Both the position numbers and the translations under genes were made by a program. Below are positions 8,801-17,491 of a stretch of 35,426 nucleotides of DNA, piece by piece. The notes beneath the pieces were generated by a model. It was given only the letters and a program-made list of their open reading frames with translations. It ran no database searches and had not been told where the DNA came from. The DNA comes from a bacterium (GTDB lineage: Bacteria; Verrucomicrobiota; Verrucomicrobiia; Limisphaerales; JAJXZI01). The first letter of the stretch is position 1; every line of letters starts with the position of its first letter. The stretch is taken from contig JAJXZI010000039.1 of assembly GCA_021780115.1 (NCBI GenBank), positions 1 to 35,426 of the forward strand, written 5' to 3'.

Positions 8801-10820
8801 CCAAGGCGTTCTGGGGACCCTCTTGGGCAGCAACGGCACGCTCGACTTTACGCCCTTCCCGGTCCCGGGCTATCCGGCGTATCCCTTCGTCAGCGTGAGC
8901 GCTTCCGCGGCGAACGTGTTGCTGGACGCCCTCAGCGTCGTCGTCCCCTCGCCCACATGTGTCATCACCATTGCCGCGCCCGCGCCGCCGCCGCCGCCGT
9001 GCGTCGGGGTGGACAAGGAGATTGCCTGCGCGCAACCGAACAACGCCTGCGGCCCGCTGGGCAAGTCGGCCGCCGGCTTCAAGGGCGTGGAGGCCCCCGG
9101 CTTCTGTTACCAGATCACGGTGACCAACTGCGGCCCGGTTGCGCTGACCAATCTGACGGTGGTGGACGATCTGCTCGGGGACGTGACCACGAACTTCTTC
9201 CCGACGCCCGCCACCGCCCTGCCGCCGGGCGGGACGGCCACGGCCAATTTCCGTTTGGCCTCGGAGGAGGACACCACCAGCACCGTGACGGTGTCCGCCC
9301 AGTCGGCCGCGGACGGAACGCCCGCGTCCGCCACGGACCACGTCCTGGCGCAGGTGACGGCCGCCACCATCGCGTGCCAGACGTTTGTGACCGCTCCGGA
9401 CGACGTGGACGGACACATCAACAGCAACGTGGTCATGCTGCCGAACGACGGCGCTCCGCACCTGGTGACGTTCAGCCTCACGGTGACGAATCCGGGCGCG
9501 GCGGATTTGGCGAGTGTCACCATCGTGGCCCCGACGCTGACCAACCTCAGCGGCGCGCTGCCCGGGCCGTTCGCCCTGCCGGCCGGCACGGCCCTGAACT
9601 TCACGCTGGGTTCGACGGCGCTGACGTGTCCGAACTTCCCGGTCAACAATCCCGTAAGCGTGGTGGGATTGATCGACACCTCCAAGAGTGGCGGCTGCGC
9701 GAATGACGTGGATGGGAATGCCATTGTCGTGCAAAGCCAATGCTCCGCCCAGGTCGGCTGCACCAACGTCAGCCACGGCTGCACGTTCACCATCGGCTAC
9801 TACAAGAACCACCCCAGCGCCATCGGCCCGTTGCCCATTGACCTCGGCACGAACGGCGGCGTGGACACGCTCATCGTGACCAATCAGCCGATGGGCGCGG
9901 ACGTGGAGAGCCAGAAGGTGTTCGGCGCCCCGTCCAACGGCATCACCAAGCTCTATGCCCAATTGCTGGCGGCCAAGATCAGCATTCTGCACGGGGCGGA
10001 TTCCAGCGCCGTCGCGACCACGATCACGCAAGCCGACGCCTTCCTCTCGGCCTACAACTACCTGGACTGGTCCAACCTGAGCGGCGCGCAGCAGCAGTCG
10101 GTCCTGCAATGGCAAACGACCCTGGATTCCTACAACAACGGCTATATTGGTCCCGGGCATTGCAGCGCACCCTGTCAGCCCCGGCAGCAGTCGATCGAGT
10201 CCCAGTTCAACTCCCAGATGCCCCGGGGTTCCTCCTGCGTCTGGTTTAACGCTCATGTCTCCGCCCAACCCGGACAGGAGGCGACGATCTACTGCAAGAA
10301 CGCCTCGGTGAAAATCGTGGGCCGGAGTGGCCAGAAATACACCTACCCGGTGCCGGATGGGACCATTGTGTTCAGTGCGAGCGCCACCAACGCCACGACC
10401 ACCTTCGACGGCACGCAATGGACAACCACGGTGCCGACGGCGGGCGACGACGAGATCTTCATGGCGGGCTTGAGTGTTCCCATGCTGAGTGACTTCGCGC
10501 GGGCCGGTTCGGTGACCTGGCAATGTGATTTCACGTCGGACATGGCCGGCCTGAACCTGAACTGGCAGTGGAGCGCCTCCGCCTACGGCACGGACCTGAG
10601 CCAGTACGGGTCGCTGGGCGTCAAAGCCAGCCACAACAACGCCTGTTCCACCGGCGCGGGCTTCAAGTCCTCCGATCACGCTGGCACGCCCGGGACGGTC
10701 AAAGGCTTCCTCGCTCCCGGCTGCCGCGGTGGCGGCGGATCCAACTACACCGGCTCCTGGAGCGGCAAGGATTCCCTGCAGCTCTGCAATCAGAGCAACG
10801 ACGCCTCGGACGGGGACTAA
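5883..10820 (+). CDS. Giant cysteine-rich modular surface protein (thioester-like, He_PIG, SdrD_B, DUF11 domains)
   Basis: 1645 residues with an N-terminal signal peptide (about 1-30, ending RAPGQ). Module order: 40-230, a domain with YRAWCVDA (C88) and DVQLAIW (Q156), like Cys-Gln thioester adhesin domains; 235-315, He_PIG (LPPGL...TGDITGTPTTPG); 316-565, a repeat unit opening EIACLQPTNNC; 575-680, SdrD_B-like (GVVVTLKN, DPNGAWCF); 680-785, DUF11 (LLKTGP, YTFAVTNTGNTC); 790-875, a second He_PIG; 875-1025, an unrecognised jelly-roll-like segment; 1040-1290, a second copy of the 316 unit after a short proline run; 1298-1425, a TIGYYKNHPS domain seen in other large surface proteins; then a unique C-terminus rich in Cys, Gly and Ser. 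No LPXTG, PEP-CTERM or T9SS signal is recognised, so the anchoring route is unknown. Likely an extracellular adhesin or stalk. The start lacks a Shine-Dalgarno but gives a good signal peptide. Confidence 0.88.
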   Translation: MKIPTPKHSVTAVALGLLFSLASLERAPGQTACCLVFPPAPDNGAIFGLTTPWALTGDYTVASNPAYFSIQVTTGDVVVPAGTYRAWCVDAATPIDPGPTTYTNLLYSTCDTNLNSDLPAGRPATVYVSPDVWHQVNYLLNHKTVSGTNAYFWDVQLAIWGLVGGPVPSVYLDPSQGYPPADTNVENLLVADAQANAAAWQLPCGGTIGVVAVVQDWSSAVQLLMLEVPCSCNTPTIVPTGGTVGQTFISPPTVLGGTNYTITSGSLPPGLVLNPTTGDITGTPTTPGTYTFTETVTDSTGTTTTLPPTTIIIAPPLAGVFVSEEIACLQPTNNCAPFAKLAAGIKGLEDPGFCYQITVTNSGVSGLTNLSVVDSHLGDVTTNLFAAPTVVLPPGGVATAYFKAAWATNTTNTVTVSGQSVTNGATVTASDGTVALVDLASLTCNVMVTAPCDLDGVPNNNHVLLPGCGASCSVQFDVQVCNTGQADLTAVVLSSPALAALGCGLPAPFTLPVGSCSNFQCSATLTCPGQALPVNVTVAAKASAGAGACAYDLSSTNIVDVAAAGSGLVECAAGSANVCGAVLRDCAANGNLAGAPGLAGVVVTLKNTSGYAVAATVTDPNGAWCFNQEPDGVYTVVVTPPANYLQTVDPDATLDNQTVVTVTGCANLTGVNFGYTGSAPAVTLLKTGPAAANCGDTITYTFAVTNTGNTCFSGLQVIDPMFGGEIFNAGAVVPGQGFVFTTNYVVKATDPTNLVNTATAVGHPPTGNAVTAPASWTVQVTPCVPLTLACATGAGVSGTPFSAAPQANGGVPPYLFAMVAGSLPPGLTLDPATGAITGTPTSAGTFGFALQVTDAKGATAVAGCTQGCFVTNAWNFSTLAGVLGTSQAYTTNGLTITAYGYAKSGQALALYGKTQGGDENGVGIACASDYEIGTSNFIQLDLTQVIASGAQNALLVIGSVQPGEGYNIYGSTTQGVLGTLLGSNGTLDFTPFPVPGYPAYPFVSVSASAANVLLDALSVVVPSPTCVITIAAPAPPPPPCVGVDKEIACAQPNNACGPLGKSAAGFKGVEAPGFCYQITVTNCGPVALTNLTVVDDLLGDVTTNFFPTPATALPPGGTATANFRLASEEDTTSTVTVSAQSAADGTPASATDHVLAQVTAATIACQTFVTAPDDVDGHINSNVVMLPNDGAPHLVTFSLTVTNPGAADLASVTIVAPTLTNLSGALPGPFALPAGTALNFTLGSTALTCPNFPVNNPVSVVGLIDTSKSGGCANDVDGNAIVVQSQCSAQVGCTNVSHGCTFTIGYYKNHPSAIGPLPIDLGTNGGVDTLIVTNQPMGADVESQKVFGAPSNGITKLYAQLLAAKISILHGADSSAVATTITQADAFLSAYNYLDWSNLSGAQQQSVLQWQTTLDSYNNGYIGPGHCSAPCQPRQQSIESQFNSQMPRGSSCVWFNAHVSAQPGQEATIYCKNASVKIVGRSGQKYTYPVPDGTIVFSASATNATTTFDGTQWTTTVPTAGDDEIFMAGLSVPMLSDFARAGSVTWQCDFTSDMAGLNLNWQWSASAYGTDLSQYGSLGVKASHNNACSTGAGFKSSDHAGTPGTVKGFLAPGCRGGGGSNYTGSWSGKDSLQLCNQSNDASDGD
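6831..7575 (+). repeat. Internal duplication, copy A
   Basis: Encodes about 250 residues opening EIACLQPTNNC and containing GFCYQITVTN, GDVTTN, LPPGG and VTAPCDLDG. It aligns along its length with the segment at 9000-9747 of the same gene. It is a pair of DUF11-like conserved-repeat domains. Confidence 0.8.
9000..9747 (+). repeat. Internal duplication, copy B
   Basis: Second copy of the 6831-7575 unit: EIACAQPNNAC, GFCYQITVTN, GDVTTN, LPPGG, VTAPDDVDG. Several cysteines of copy A are lost here, for example the CDLDG cysteine is replaced, so the two copies probably differ in disulphide pattern. Confidence 0.8.
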
Positions 10821-10916
10821 TCGGACGCTCAATGCGGCGGCGCAAGTTCCGCGGTCAACGAGTCGCTTTTGTCGAGTGGTTGTCGCCGGCGCAGGTGGGT
10901 TGGTTCGGTAGCAATT

Positions 10917-10948
10917 GCGCGGGCGGGATCTTTCCGTCCCGCCCGCGC
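10917..10948. terminator. Strong hairpin, likely terminator of the giant surface-protein gene
   Basis: A perfect 12-bp inverted repeat (GCGCGGGCGGGA and its complement) encloses an 8-nt loop, starting 96 bp after the stop of the 1645-residue gene. There is only a CTT after the stem, so Rho-independent action is plausible but the U-tract is weak. Confidence 0.55.
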
Positions 10949-11191
10949 TTCGCCCTTGCTGCCACGCGCGGCTCCAGTCCCCTCCACATTTCCTTTCCCC
11001 GCTGGGTTTCGGGTGCGTCGGTAACATGTCGCTTGGACCGCGTCCAGCCCGGCGGGGGGGCCACGCCTCACGCGAGCTGAGGAGAATCCATCTTGCATCC
11101 GTGGTTCCTCCGTCGGATCGGCCGGGAGGGAAGCGGGCAGGGGCGGCCACCACGATACGCACCCATCTTCCGGATGCTGTTCTGATCACGT

Positions 11192-11213
11192 CCGCCCTCC
11201 GGGGCGGGGTTTT
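11192..11213 (+). terminator. Short GC hairpin followed by T4
   Basis: CCGCCC / GGGCGG with a 4-nt loop, then GGTTTT. It has the form of a small intrinsic terminator on the plus strand, but no plus-strand gene lies directly before it apart from the giant gene 370 bp upstream. Confidence 0.3.
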
Positions 11214-11461
11214 GGCCCGACGAGATCACGATTCCCCAGCCACGGACACAGGAGGAGTCAAAGCGATTGCGACCGACGACTGGGGCGGACCAAGGAGTGG
11301 TTTCGGGAAGGAGGCGTTCCACTCCGTTCCTCCCGCACCTTGGCGGGCGGGTTCTTGTGAGGTTTCGCCGAATCCGCCGTCACCTCTTCTCAGCGGCGGC
11401 CAGCCTGATGGTGGTCTGATCGGCGTACGGGGTTTCCGAGCCAGCCGGATCAGGTGTCGGC

Positions 11462-12421
11462 TCAAGCCCGGAGCCGGCGGTGCGCCGCGGCGCAGAGCAG
11501 CAGGCCGACGGCGGAGATCAGGCCGGTCGCCGCCGGTTCGGGCACCACGGAGTAACCCAGGTCGCGCAGGAAGCCTTGTTCGGTGGTAGTCAGCGCGCGA
11601 AGTCCGAGGCCCGAACTGACGGACGGATCCATCAAGAACGCCTCGTTGATGTAGCCGCCGGGGCCGCCGTCAATGTGGCTGCCGCTGCTGCCTTGCTGCC
11701 ACGGATTCGGCGAGAAGATCGCCACCCGGCCACCAAAGGCCGCCACGGCGTTGGGCCCGCTGAAGAACATGCCGCCGCTGCCCGGTCCGCCGGTCAGCAC
11801 GCCCAGCTTGGACGTGTCGAAGGCGAAGGTGGACGGGTTGACCAGCGGGTTGCCGGCGCTGTCGGTTAGGAACCGGTCGAAGGTGGACCAGACATCCGGG
11901 CTGCCGCTGGTTTGGTTGGCGGCGCCTTGGCCCGTGGAACTGATCTCGGAGATGAAGCCCAGCGTGTGGGTCAACTCATGCATGGCCACGGACTGAAAAT
12001 CGTAGCTGCCACTGACGGGTGTGTTGCCGTAGAACCAGGGCTGGGTGAAGTTGACAAGCATGGTGCCGTCCGCGGCGCTGCCGTTCAAGTCGGTCCCGGT
12101 GAGGATTTTGTCCTGGACTACCGTGGGTTGGAAGCCGTTGGCGAGCGGGATGGGGCTGCCGGCGCTGGCCAGCGTGTTGCCGGAACCGCCGGAGCCGGCG
12201 TCAATCGTCACCGTGACGTTCCCCGCGACGTTGAAATAGCCGGCCAGCGTGCTGGCGGCGGATTCCAGCGCCGCCTGGCGGGTGGGACCCAGCGTCGCGT
12301 CGTTGAAGCCCGAACCGCTGGGGTCCGTGAAGTTGAAGTTGAAAACCAGACTGGCCTGCGCGGCGGACGCGCCGGGCAGGAGCCAGGAAACCAGGGCGAG
12401 GAGGGGGACCGTTCGCTTCAT
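11462..12421 (-). CDS. PEP-CTERM secreted zinc metalloprotease (NF038122-like)
   Basis: 319 residues. Signal peptide 1-23 (ending SAAQA). The zinc site is H148-E-x-x-H152 in MHELTHTLGF. The usual third metzincin ligand three residues after the glycine is absent (F-I-S follows). A later SHID (H249) and the AFLMDPS stretch (Met264) look like the distant third histidine and Met-turn of leishmanolysin-type enzymes. The C-terminus has a PEP-CTERM sorting signal: VPEP at 293, a hydrophobic helix at about 301-313, and a basic tail RRLRA. This predicts export and sorting by the exosortase system, with the protease held at or released from the cell surface. The NF038122 family name is from memory of similar PEP-CTERM proteases. 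No Shine-Dalgarno is visible, but the start gives a standard signal peptide. Alternative: a catalytically dead homologue if H249 is not a ligand. Confidence 0.85.
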   Translation of the reverse strand: MKRTVPLLALVSWLLPGASAAQASLVFNFNFTDPSGSGFNDATLGPTRQAALESAASTLAGYFNVAGNVTVTIDAGSGGSGNTLASAGSPIPLANGFQPTVVQDKILTGTDLNGSAADGTMLVNFTQPWFYGNTPVSGSYDFQSVAMHELTHTLGFISEISSTGQGAANQTSGSPDVWSTFDRFLTDSAGNPLVNPSTFAFDTSKLGVLTGGPGSGGMFFSGPNAVAAFGGRVAIFSPNPWQQGSSGSHIDGGPGGYINEAFLMDPSVSSGLGLRALTTTEQGFLRDLGYSVVPEPAATGLISAVGLLLCAAAHRRLRA

Positions 12422-12800
12422 TGCTGTTGCGTGACGTGGTTGCCGTGCGATTTGTTACCGAGATTAGAATTCCAGGCGAGGGACAGAAGCAGGAACAAGT
12501 CCAACCTTGGGAATCCGTGAAACCTTCGGGGGTGGCGGAGAACCGGCAGTTCCGTGCGACAACATTCAGGACACTCGCGTCCGACGATTGGACAACGGAT
12601 CCTCGATTTGAGGATTCCCATTCCAGGTTGAGGACATGGATCAACCCGCGCCTGGGAAGGCCCGCCTTGCTGGCTCGGTTGGTGGCTTGACTTTCCCGTT
12701 TCGGCCCGCCTACTTTGGCTTCACTGTTCGGCGGGGCATGGTCGCGTCTCGGATGAGCCGCGCTGCCCGGCCCAGTGTGTCAACCAGCCTGGAGTCTCCT
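12422..12800. other. Divergent intergenic region
   Basis: About 380 bp between the minus-strand PEP-CTERM protease and the plus-strand oxidoreductase. The only signals are the possible promoter at 12687-12716 and the GGAG ribosome site at 12791-12794, 6 nt before ATG 12801. No gene or RNA is recognised. Confidence 0.5.
12687..12716 (+). promoter_or_regulatory. Possible sigma70-type promoter for the oxidoreductase
   Basis: TTGACT, an 18-bp spacer, then TACTTT, 84 bp upstream of the start codon. The -35 is good and the -10 is weak (3 of 6). It is supported only by position and sequence. Confidence 0.35.
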
Positions 12801-14153
12801 ATGACGAAGAAACAAACGTCTCTAACGCGGCGTGACTTCCTCCGCGCGGCGGGCGTCTCGGCCGCCGCCTTCACCGTTGTGCCCCGCCACGTGATTGCGG
12901 CCAGCGGCTCGCCCCCGCCCAGCGAGCGGCTGAGCATCGCCGGCATCGGCGTCGGCGGCCAGGGCGCCGGCGACATCGACGCCGTCGCCGGGGGGAATAA
13001 CATCGTCGCGCTTTGCGACGTGGACTCGCGGCGCTCCGGCGACACCTTCAAGAAGTACCCCGATGCCCGGCCCTACCGCGACTTCCGCAGAATGTTCGAC
13101 GAAATGGGCAAGAGCATCGACGCGGTCGTCGTCGCCACGCCGGACCATTTCCACGCGGTGGCGGCCATGGCGGCCATCCGGCACGGCAAACACGTGTACT
13201 GCGAGAAACCGCTGGCCCATTCCGTGTATGAGGTGCGGCAGTTGATGCAGGCGGCCCGCCAGCACAAAGTCGTCACCCAACTCGGCAACCAGGGCCACTC
13301 CTTCAACACCATCCGCGACTTTTGCGAGTGGATCTGGGACGGCGCCATCGGCGACGTCCACACCATTCACGCGGGCTGCACCGCGGTGAATTCCGGCCTC
13401 GACGAACTGCCGCGGCTCGCGGAGCAGCATCCGGTCCCGCCGACCCTCGATTGGAACCAGTGGCTCGGTCCCGCGCAGAACCGCCCGTATCATCCCGCCT
13501 ACCTGCCCGGCACGTGGCGTGGCTGGGTGCCCTTCGGCAACGGCACCGTCGGCGACTGGACTTGCCATGTCGTCGATCCGGTGTTTTGGGCCTTGGACCT
13601 CGGGGCGCCCAAGACGATCCAGGCCCAGGTCAAGAACTACGATTTCAAGACGCAAGGCGACGCCTTCCCCAAAGGCGAGATCATCACCTACGAATTTCCG
13701 GCCAAGGGCAAGCGCGGCCCCATCACCATGAACTGGTACAGCGGCACGGAGCACATCCCGCGTCCGCCGGAACTGGAGGCGGATGAAAAGGGTGTCGGGA
13801 CCGGCGCGGTCGTGATGGGCGAGAAGGGCACGATCATCTACGGGTCGCACGGGGCGGGCGGGGTGCGGATCATTCCCCAGGCGAAGATGGAGGCCTACAA
13901 GCGTCCCGAGAAGAGTCTCCCGCGGATCCGGGAACACCATTGGGACTGGCTGCAGGCGATCAAGAACGGGACGCGGGCCGGTTCGGACTTCTCCTACGGC
14001 GGGCCGCTCACGGAAATCGCCCTGCTGGGGGTGATCGCCATCAAACTGGCCGGCACGCGGCTGGAGTGGGACGGACCGAGGATGCGCTTCACGAATTCCG
14101 CGGAGGCGAACCGCTTCTTGAACCCGCCCTACCGAACCGGCTGGATGCTCTGA
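12801..14153 (+). CDS. Tat-exported Gfo/Idh/MocA family oxidoreductase
   Basis: 450 residues. The start is fixed by GGAG 6 nt upstream of ATG 12801, which places a twin-arginine signal at the N-terminus (R10-R11-D-F-L-R-A-A-G); the longer open frame upstream has no such logic. The Rossmann NAD(P) site is GIGVGGQG at 48-55, and the family lysine motif EKP is at 135-137 (VYCEKPLAH). The C-terminal half is the usual beta-sheet substrate/oligomer domain (GDWTCHVVDP, YEFPAKG). Members oxidise or reduce sugars, inositols and sugar acids with a tightly bound nicotinamide cofactor. The Tat form is exported folded with its cofactor. Verrucomicrobia and Planctomycetes carry many of these, usually near glycan genes. 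The substrate cannot be read from sequence. Confidence 0.93.
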   Translation: MTKKQTSLTRRDFLRAAGVSAAAFTVVPRHVIAASGSPPPSERLSIAGIGVGGQGAGDIDAVAGGNNIVALCDVDSRRSGDTFKKYPDARPYRDFRRMFDEMGKSIDAVVVATPDHFHAVAAMAAIRHGKHVYCEKPLAHSVYEVRQLMQAARQHKVVTQLGNQGHSFNTIRDFCEWIWDGAIGDVHTIHAGCTAVNSGLDELPRLAEQHPVPPTLDWNQWLGPAQNRPYHPAYLPGTWRGWVPFGNGTVGDWTCHVVDPVFWALDLGAPKTIQAQVKNYDFKTQGDAFPKGEIITYEFPAKGKRGPITMNWYSGTEHIPRPPELEADEKGVGTGAVVMGEKGTIIYGSHGAGGVRIIPQAKMEAYKRPEKSLPRIREHHWDWLQAIKNGTRAGSDFSYGGPLTEIALLGVIAIKLAGTRLEWDGPRMRFTNSAEANRFLNPPYRTGWML

Positions 14154-14297
14154 CGCCGGAGTCGTGCGGCCTGCGGCAAATTTGAAGACGAAGGGGAGCA
14201 GGCCGCCGTCTGATCCAGCGCGGTCGCTTGGTCTGCACTCCCCGGTCTTCTCCGGCGTTGACGCCGGGCGGTGATTGTGGGACAGGTTGGACACCGT

Positions 14298-14951
14298 ATG
14301 AAAGCGAGTGTTCCGGCGGGCCGTGCGTTCACCTTGATCGAGTTGCTGGTGGTCATCGCCATCATTGCCATCCTGGCGGGCCTGTTGTTCCCGCTCCTCG
14401 CCCGCGCCAAGGAAAACGGCCGGCGCTCCGCCTGCATCAACGGCCTGCGCCAGATTGGCCTGGCCATCCAGATGTACCGCGACGACCACGGCAAGCCCCC
14501 GCTCTATCTCGTGAACCCCGGCACGTGGACCTACGGCTACCCCGGGGCCAACACGCCGTATCTCGAGCGCGACTACCTCCCCAACACCAACATCTTCATT
14601 TGCCCGGACGACCGCACGCGCGGCCGCATCCCCATCGACCTCGGCTGGGAGTATTTCGGCAGCACCAACACCTGGACCACGAGCTACGCCTATCACCTGG
14701 GGCCGTGGCAGCAGACCACGGCCGACGGCAAGCAATGGCTCTCCAGCCAGGTGACGCGCTGGGGAGCGCGGTTCATCGTGGCTGCCTGCCCCTGGCACCG
14801 GCACCTGTTCAGCGGCTGGCTCGGCCTGCAGGCCACCTTCACCAAGTCCACCAACGTCCGCGACGTGGCGCTGCGCTACGACGGCAGCGTGGACAGCTTT
14901 CGCTGGCCGTCGGACAACTGGGAAGAAGAGCCGTACACCAAGTTCCGCTGA
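14298..14951 (+). CDS. Type II secretion/prepilin-like protein with [18 protein letters not shown]
   Basis: 217 residues. After a short leader ending G-R-A, it carries [16 protein letters not shown] with the +5 glutamate, then [28 protein letters not shown], the standard N-terminal helix of the Planctomycetes/Verrucomicrobia pseudopilin family (DUF1559-like). A GTG at 14271 would add nine residues, but ATG 14298 gives the normal leader length. The head has CPDDR and SYAYHLGPW, typical of this family, but no clear H-x9-DG end. It starts 145 bp after the oxidoreductase on the same strand. These abundant proteins are thought to form extracellular pseudopili; individual roles are unknown. Confidence 0.88.
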   Translation: MKASVPAGRAFTLIELLVVIAIIAILAGLLFPLLARAKENGRRSACINGLRQIGLAIQMYRDDHGKPPLYLVNPGTWTYGYPGANTPYLERDYLPNTNIFICPDDRTRGRIPIDLGWEYFGSTNTWTTSYAYHLGPWQQTTADGKQWLSSQVTRWGARFIVAACPWHRHLFSGWLGLQATFTKSTNVRDVALRYDGSVDSFRWPSDNWEEEPYTKFR

Positions 14952-15030
14952 GCCACCGGGCGCAGAGCTTCGCCGCTTTCCGGTTTGAATCGGCCCCGGC
15001 CCGCCGCCGCGCCGGCGGAGTGGTGGCGGT

Positions 15031-17466
15031 TCAGGCCTCGGGCGGGACGGCCTGCGCGCGCAGGCCGTCGAGCCGGCCGCCGGACGGGGTGCGGACCCGG
15101 AGGCAGAATTCCCACGGGCCGGTGTCCTGGGTGACTTTCAGGAGCAACGCGTTCCAGCCCTGGCGCAATTCCACATTGGTCTTGAAGTCGCCGGGCACCG
15201 CCGCCCCGCCACGGTTGGCGGCGTGGATGAGTTTGCCGTTGAGCCAGAGCTTGTGGCCGTCGTCGGTGCCGAATTCGATGCGCGCCGCTTGGGCTTTCGC
15301 GGAGTAAATCCAGGTCCGCGCGTAGCCGGCGCGGTGCTCGCCTCCCAGCGCGGCGAGCAAATCGAGCATCCACGGCTGTTCCGCCTTCGTGCCCGCAAGC
15401 AGCGGACGCCAGGCGGCTTTGCCATCGGCCTTTTCGGGCGGAAACGTCGTGTCGAAAATGGAGTTGCCGGAGTCCGGTTTCGTGTACGGCCCGGCCACCT
15501 GCCAGGCGGTGATGAAATCCTGGACTTTCTCCGCCTGCTGGAGGAGTTGGGCCGCGCGGTCGCGGATTCGCTCGCTCTTCGATTCCGTTTGCAACTGGGT
15601 GGCGGCCGCCTTGGCGTCGGCCGGGTCGGAGCCCATGATGCCGCCGGCAATGCCGAGCAGGGCGAGCTCCGCCTCCGCCTGGACCTGGGGGTCGGCGAGG
15701 AGCGGCTCGACCAGCTTGAGCGCGGCCGGATCGGGCACATTGGCCAGGCCGGAGAGGACCACCTTGCGGTCGTCGGAACTCTTGGCGCTGGCCAGAAGCT
15801 CGCCGTAGCTCTTCACCGTTTGCGGGAGAGGCTGCCCGCCGAGGCCCAGCAGGCGCACGCAACCGCGCAGCGCGAGGAAGCGGTGGGTTTCATCCTGCGT
15901 GGTGCGGAAGACGGCGAACAGTGCGGGCAGCGCCGCCGGTTCGGCCCAGTCCGCAAGGACGCGCACGGCCGTGTCGCGCACCGCGGCATCCGGGTTGGCC
16001 AACGCGGACCGGACGGCGTCGAGGGCGCTGGCGGTGCTGACGGTGCCGAGCACGCGGAGCAAGGCGCATTTCGCCGGCGTCGAGCTGGCCGGAAGGCCGG
16101 CGAGCAACTGGTCGGCGCACGCGGCCTTGTCGGAAAGCCGCATGCAGGCGGACTGCAATGCCGCTTCGACGGCGGCCAGGTCGTCGGCGGACTTCGCCCG
16201 GGCCAACGAATCCGTCAGCGCGCCCAGATCAGCGGCGCTGACGGTTTCGCCCAGTGCCTTGATCCCGGCGGCTCGGATTGCGGGGTCGGCATCGCCGGCC
16301 GCCTGGGTCAACTCCGGCACGGCCGCCGCGATGTGCCGCTGACCGGCCAGTTCGACGAGCACCCGGCGCGGCGCCCCGGTGGCTAGCCGCAGGCGCGCGA
16401 CCAGTGGATCGTTCACCGCGTTGTCGGGCAGCCGGAGCAGGGCGATCTTGGCGGCGGCCGCCAGATCGGCGTCGCTCTCCACCACGGTGTCCAGCAGGAC
16501 CGGCACGCAAGCCGTGTCGCCCAGCTTTTCCAGCACGCCGATGGCCACGAGGCGCAGGTTTTTCGAGCCGCTCTTGGCCGCGTTGAACACCGCGGGCAGC
16601 GCCGCGGGGTCGCTGCGATCGGCCAGGGCCAGGAGCAGCGCGTCCTGCCGGTTCGGGGCGGTTCGCTCCAATTCGGCCGCCAGCGCGTCGGTGACTTCGC
16701 GCCCTGGCAGCTCGCGGGCCGTGCTCAGGCCAATCCGGAACGTCGCCCGGTCCGGCGAACGCAGCGTTTCGAGCAAGAGCGGCAGGCCGTCCGCTTTGCG
16801 GGCCAGGATGGCGCCGCGGGTGGCTTCGAGAAGGCGCTGCTTTGGCACGTCGGCCTGGCGGACGGTGTCGTACAACTTGGCGGCCTCGGCGGACTTGCCT
16901 TCGGCGAGGAAGTGCTCGGCGCACAGAATGCAGCCCTGCGCCACCGCCGAACGCGCGCCGGCGGGCGCGCTGGTCAGAGATTGTTCCAGCGCCCGGGCCG
17001 CCGGATCACCGCCGATGCGGCCCAGCGCCACGGCGGCGGCGGACGCCACCTCGGCGTCCGCGTCACCGAGCCTGGCCGCCAGGGCGCTCACGGCCTGGGC
17101 GTCGCCGCGAACGCCGATGGAGTTGATGACGCCGACGAGCAACCGGCCCTGCACTTTATTCATCGCGTTGCGCAGGGCTTCATCGGCCGCCGGGCCGGGA
17201 ATCACTTCCAAGGCGATGCGCGCCCAGGAAGCCAGTTCCGCGTTCGTCAGGAGGGGCGCGAGGGCCGGGACCGCGTCCGCCGTGCCGAAGACGGCGAGCG
17301 TTTTGCAGGCGAGCGCCTTGTCCGGCGGCGGCGCGTCCGACTGGAGGATGCGGAGCGCGTTACGCGCCTTGTCGGCGGATGAAGTTGAGCTGTCCGCGGC
17401 GGGCGCGAACTGCGCGACGGCGACGAGCGCAAGACACCACGCGAATCGTTGGAGTTGGAGGATCAT
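15031..17466 (-). CDS. Secreted HEAT-repeat protein with C-terminal sugar-binding-like beta domain
   Basis: 811 residues. ATG 17466 is chosen over the TTG 15 bp upstream because AAAGG lies 7 nt before it. Signal peptide to about residue 24 (ending APAAD). Residues about 30-640 are alanine/leucine-rich HEAT repeats (patterns AVPALAPLL, DAEVASAAAVALGRIG, DAAVRDTAVRVLADWA). About 650-800 is a beta-sandwich module with WQVAGPY, a GTDDGHKLWLNGKLI loop and GWNALLLKV, as found attached to carbohydrate-active and membrane-bound proteins of this phylum. Its function is likely scaffold or glycan binding outside the cytoplasm; no catalytic motif is seen. It starts 25 bp after the stop of the upstream Tat oxidoreductase, so the two are probably cotranscribed. 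Confidence 0.9.
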   Translation of the reverse strand: MILQLQRFAWCLALVAVAQFAPAADSSTSSADKARNALRILQSDAPPPDKALACKTLAVFGTADAVPALAPLLTNAELASWARIALEVIPGPAADEALRNAMNKVQGRLLVGVINSIGVRGDAQAVSALAARLGDADAEVASAAAVALGRIGGDPAARALEQSLTSAPAGARSAVAQGCILCAEHFLAEGKSAEAAKLYDTVRQADVPKQRLLEATRGAILARKADGLPLLLETLRSPDRATFRIGLSTARELPGREVTDALAAELERTAPNRQDALLLALADRSDPAALPAVFNAAKSGSKNLRLVAIGVLEKLGDTACVPVLLDTVVESDADLAAAAKIALLRLPDNAVNDPLVARLRLATGAPRRVLVELAGQRHIAAAVPELTQAAGDADPAIRAAGIKALGETVSAADLGALTDSLARAKSADDLAAVEAALQSACMRLSDKAACADQLLAGLPASSTPAKCALLRVLGTVSTASALDAVRSALANPDAAVRDTAVRVLADWAEPAALPALFAVFRTTQDETHRFLALRGCVRLLGLGGQPLPQTVKSYGELLASAKSSDDRKVVLSGLANVPDPAALKLVEPLLADPQVQAEAELALLGIAGGIMGSDPADAKAAATQLQTESKSERIRDRAAQLLQQAEKVQDFITAWQVAGPYTKPDSGNSIFDTTFPPEKADGKAAWRPLLAGTKAEQPWMLDLLAALGGEHRAGYARTWIYSAKAQAARIEFGTDDGHKLWLNGKLIHAANRGGAAVPGDFKTNVELRQGWNALLLKVTQDTGPWEFCLRVRTPSGGRLDGLRAQAVPPEA

Positions 17467-17491
17467 ATTCTGCCTTTTCAAACGGTCTCTC

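Larger units (their letters stand above)
10821..11461. other. Intergenic region between convergent genes
   Basis: About 640 bp with no supported gene. Open frames here lack family resemblance and start signals. It contains two terminator-like hairpins, listed separately. No tRNA, riboswitch or mobile-element end was seen. Confidence 0.6.

Noticed and set aside
8664-11189. 841-codon open frame on the minus strand
   Set aside because: Antisense shadow of the same gene continuing into the intergenic region; low-complexity translation.
12636-12800. Upstream start for the first oxidoreductase
   Set aside because: It would bury the twin-arginine signal internally, and lacks the GGAG site present before ATG 12801.
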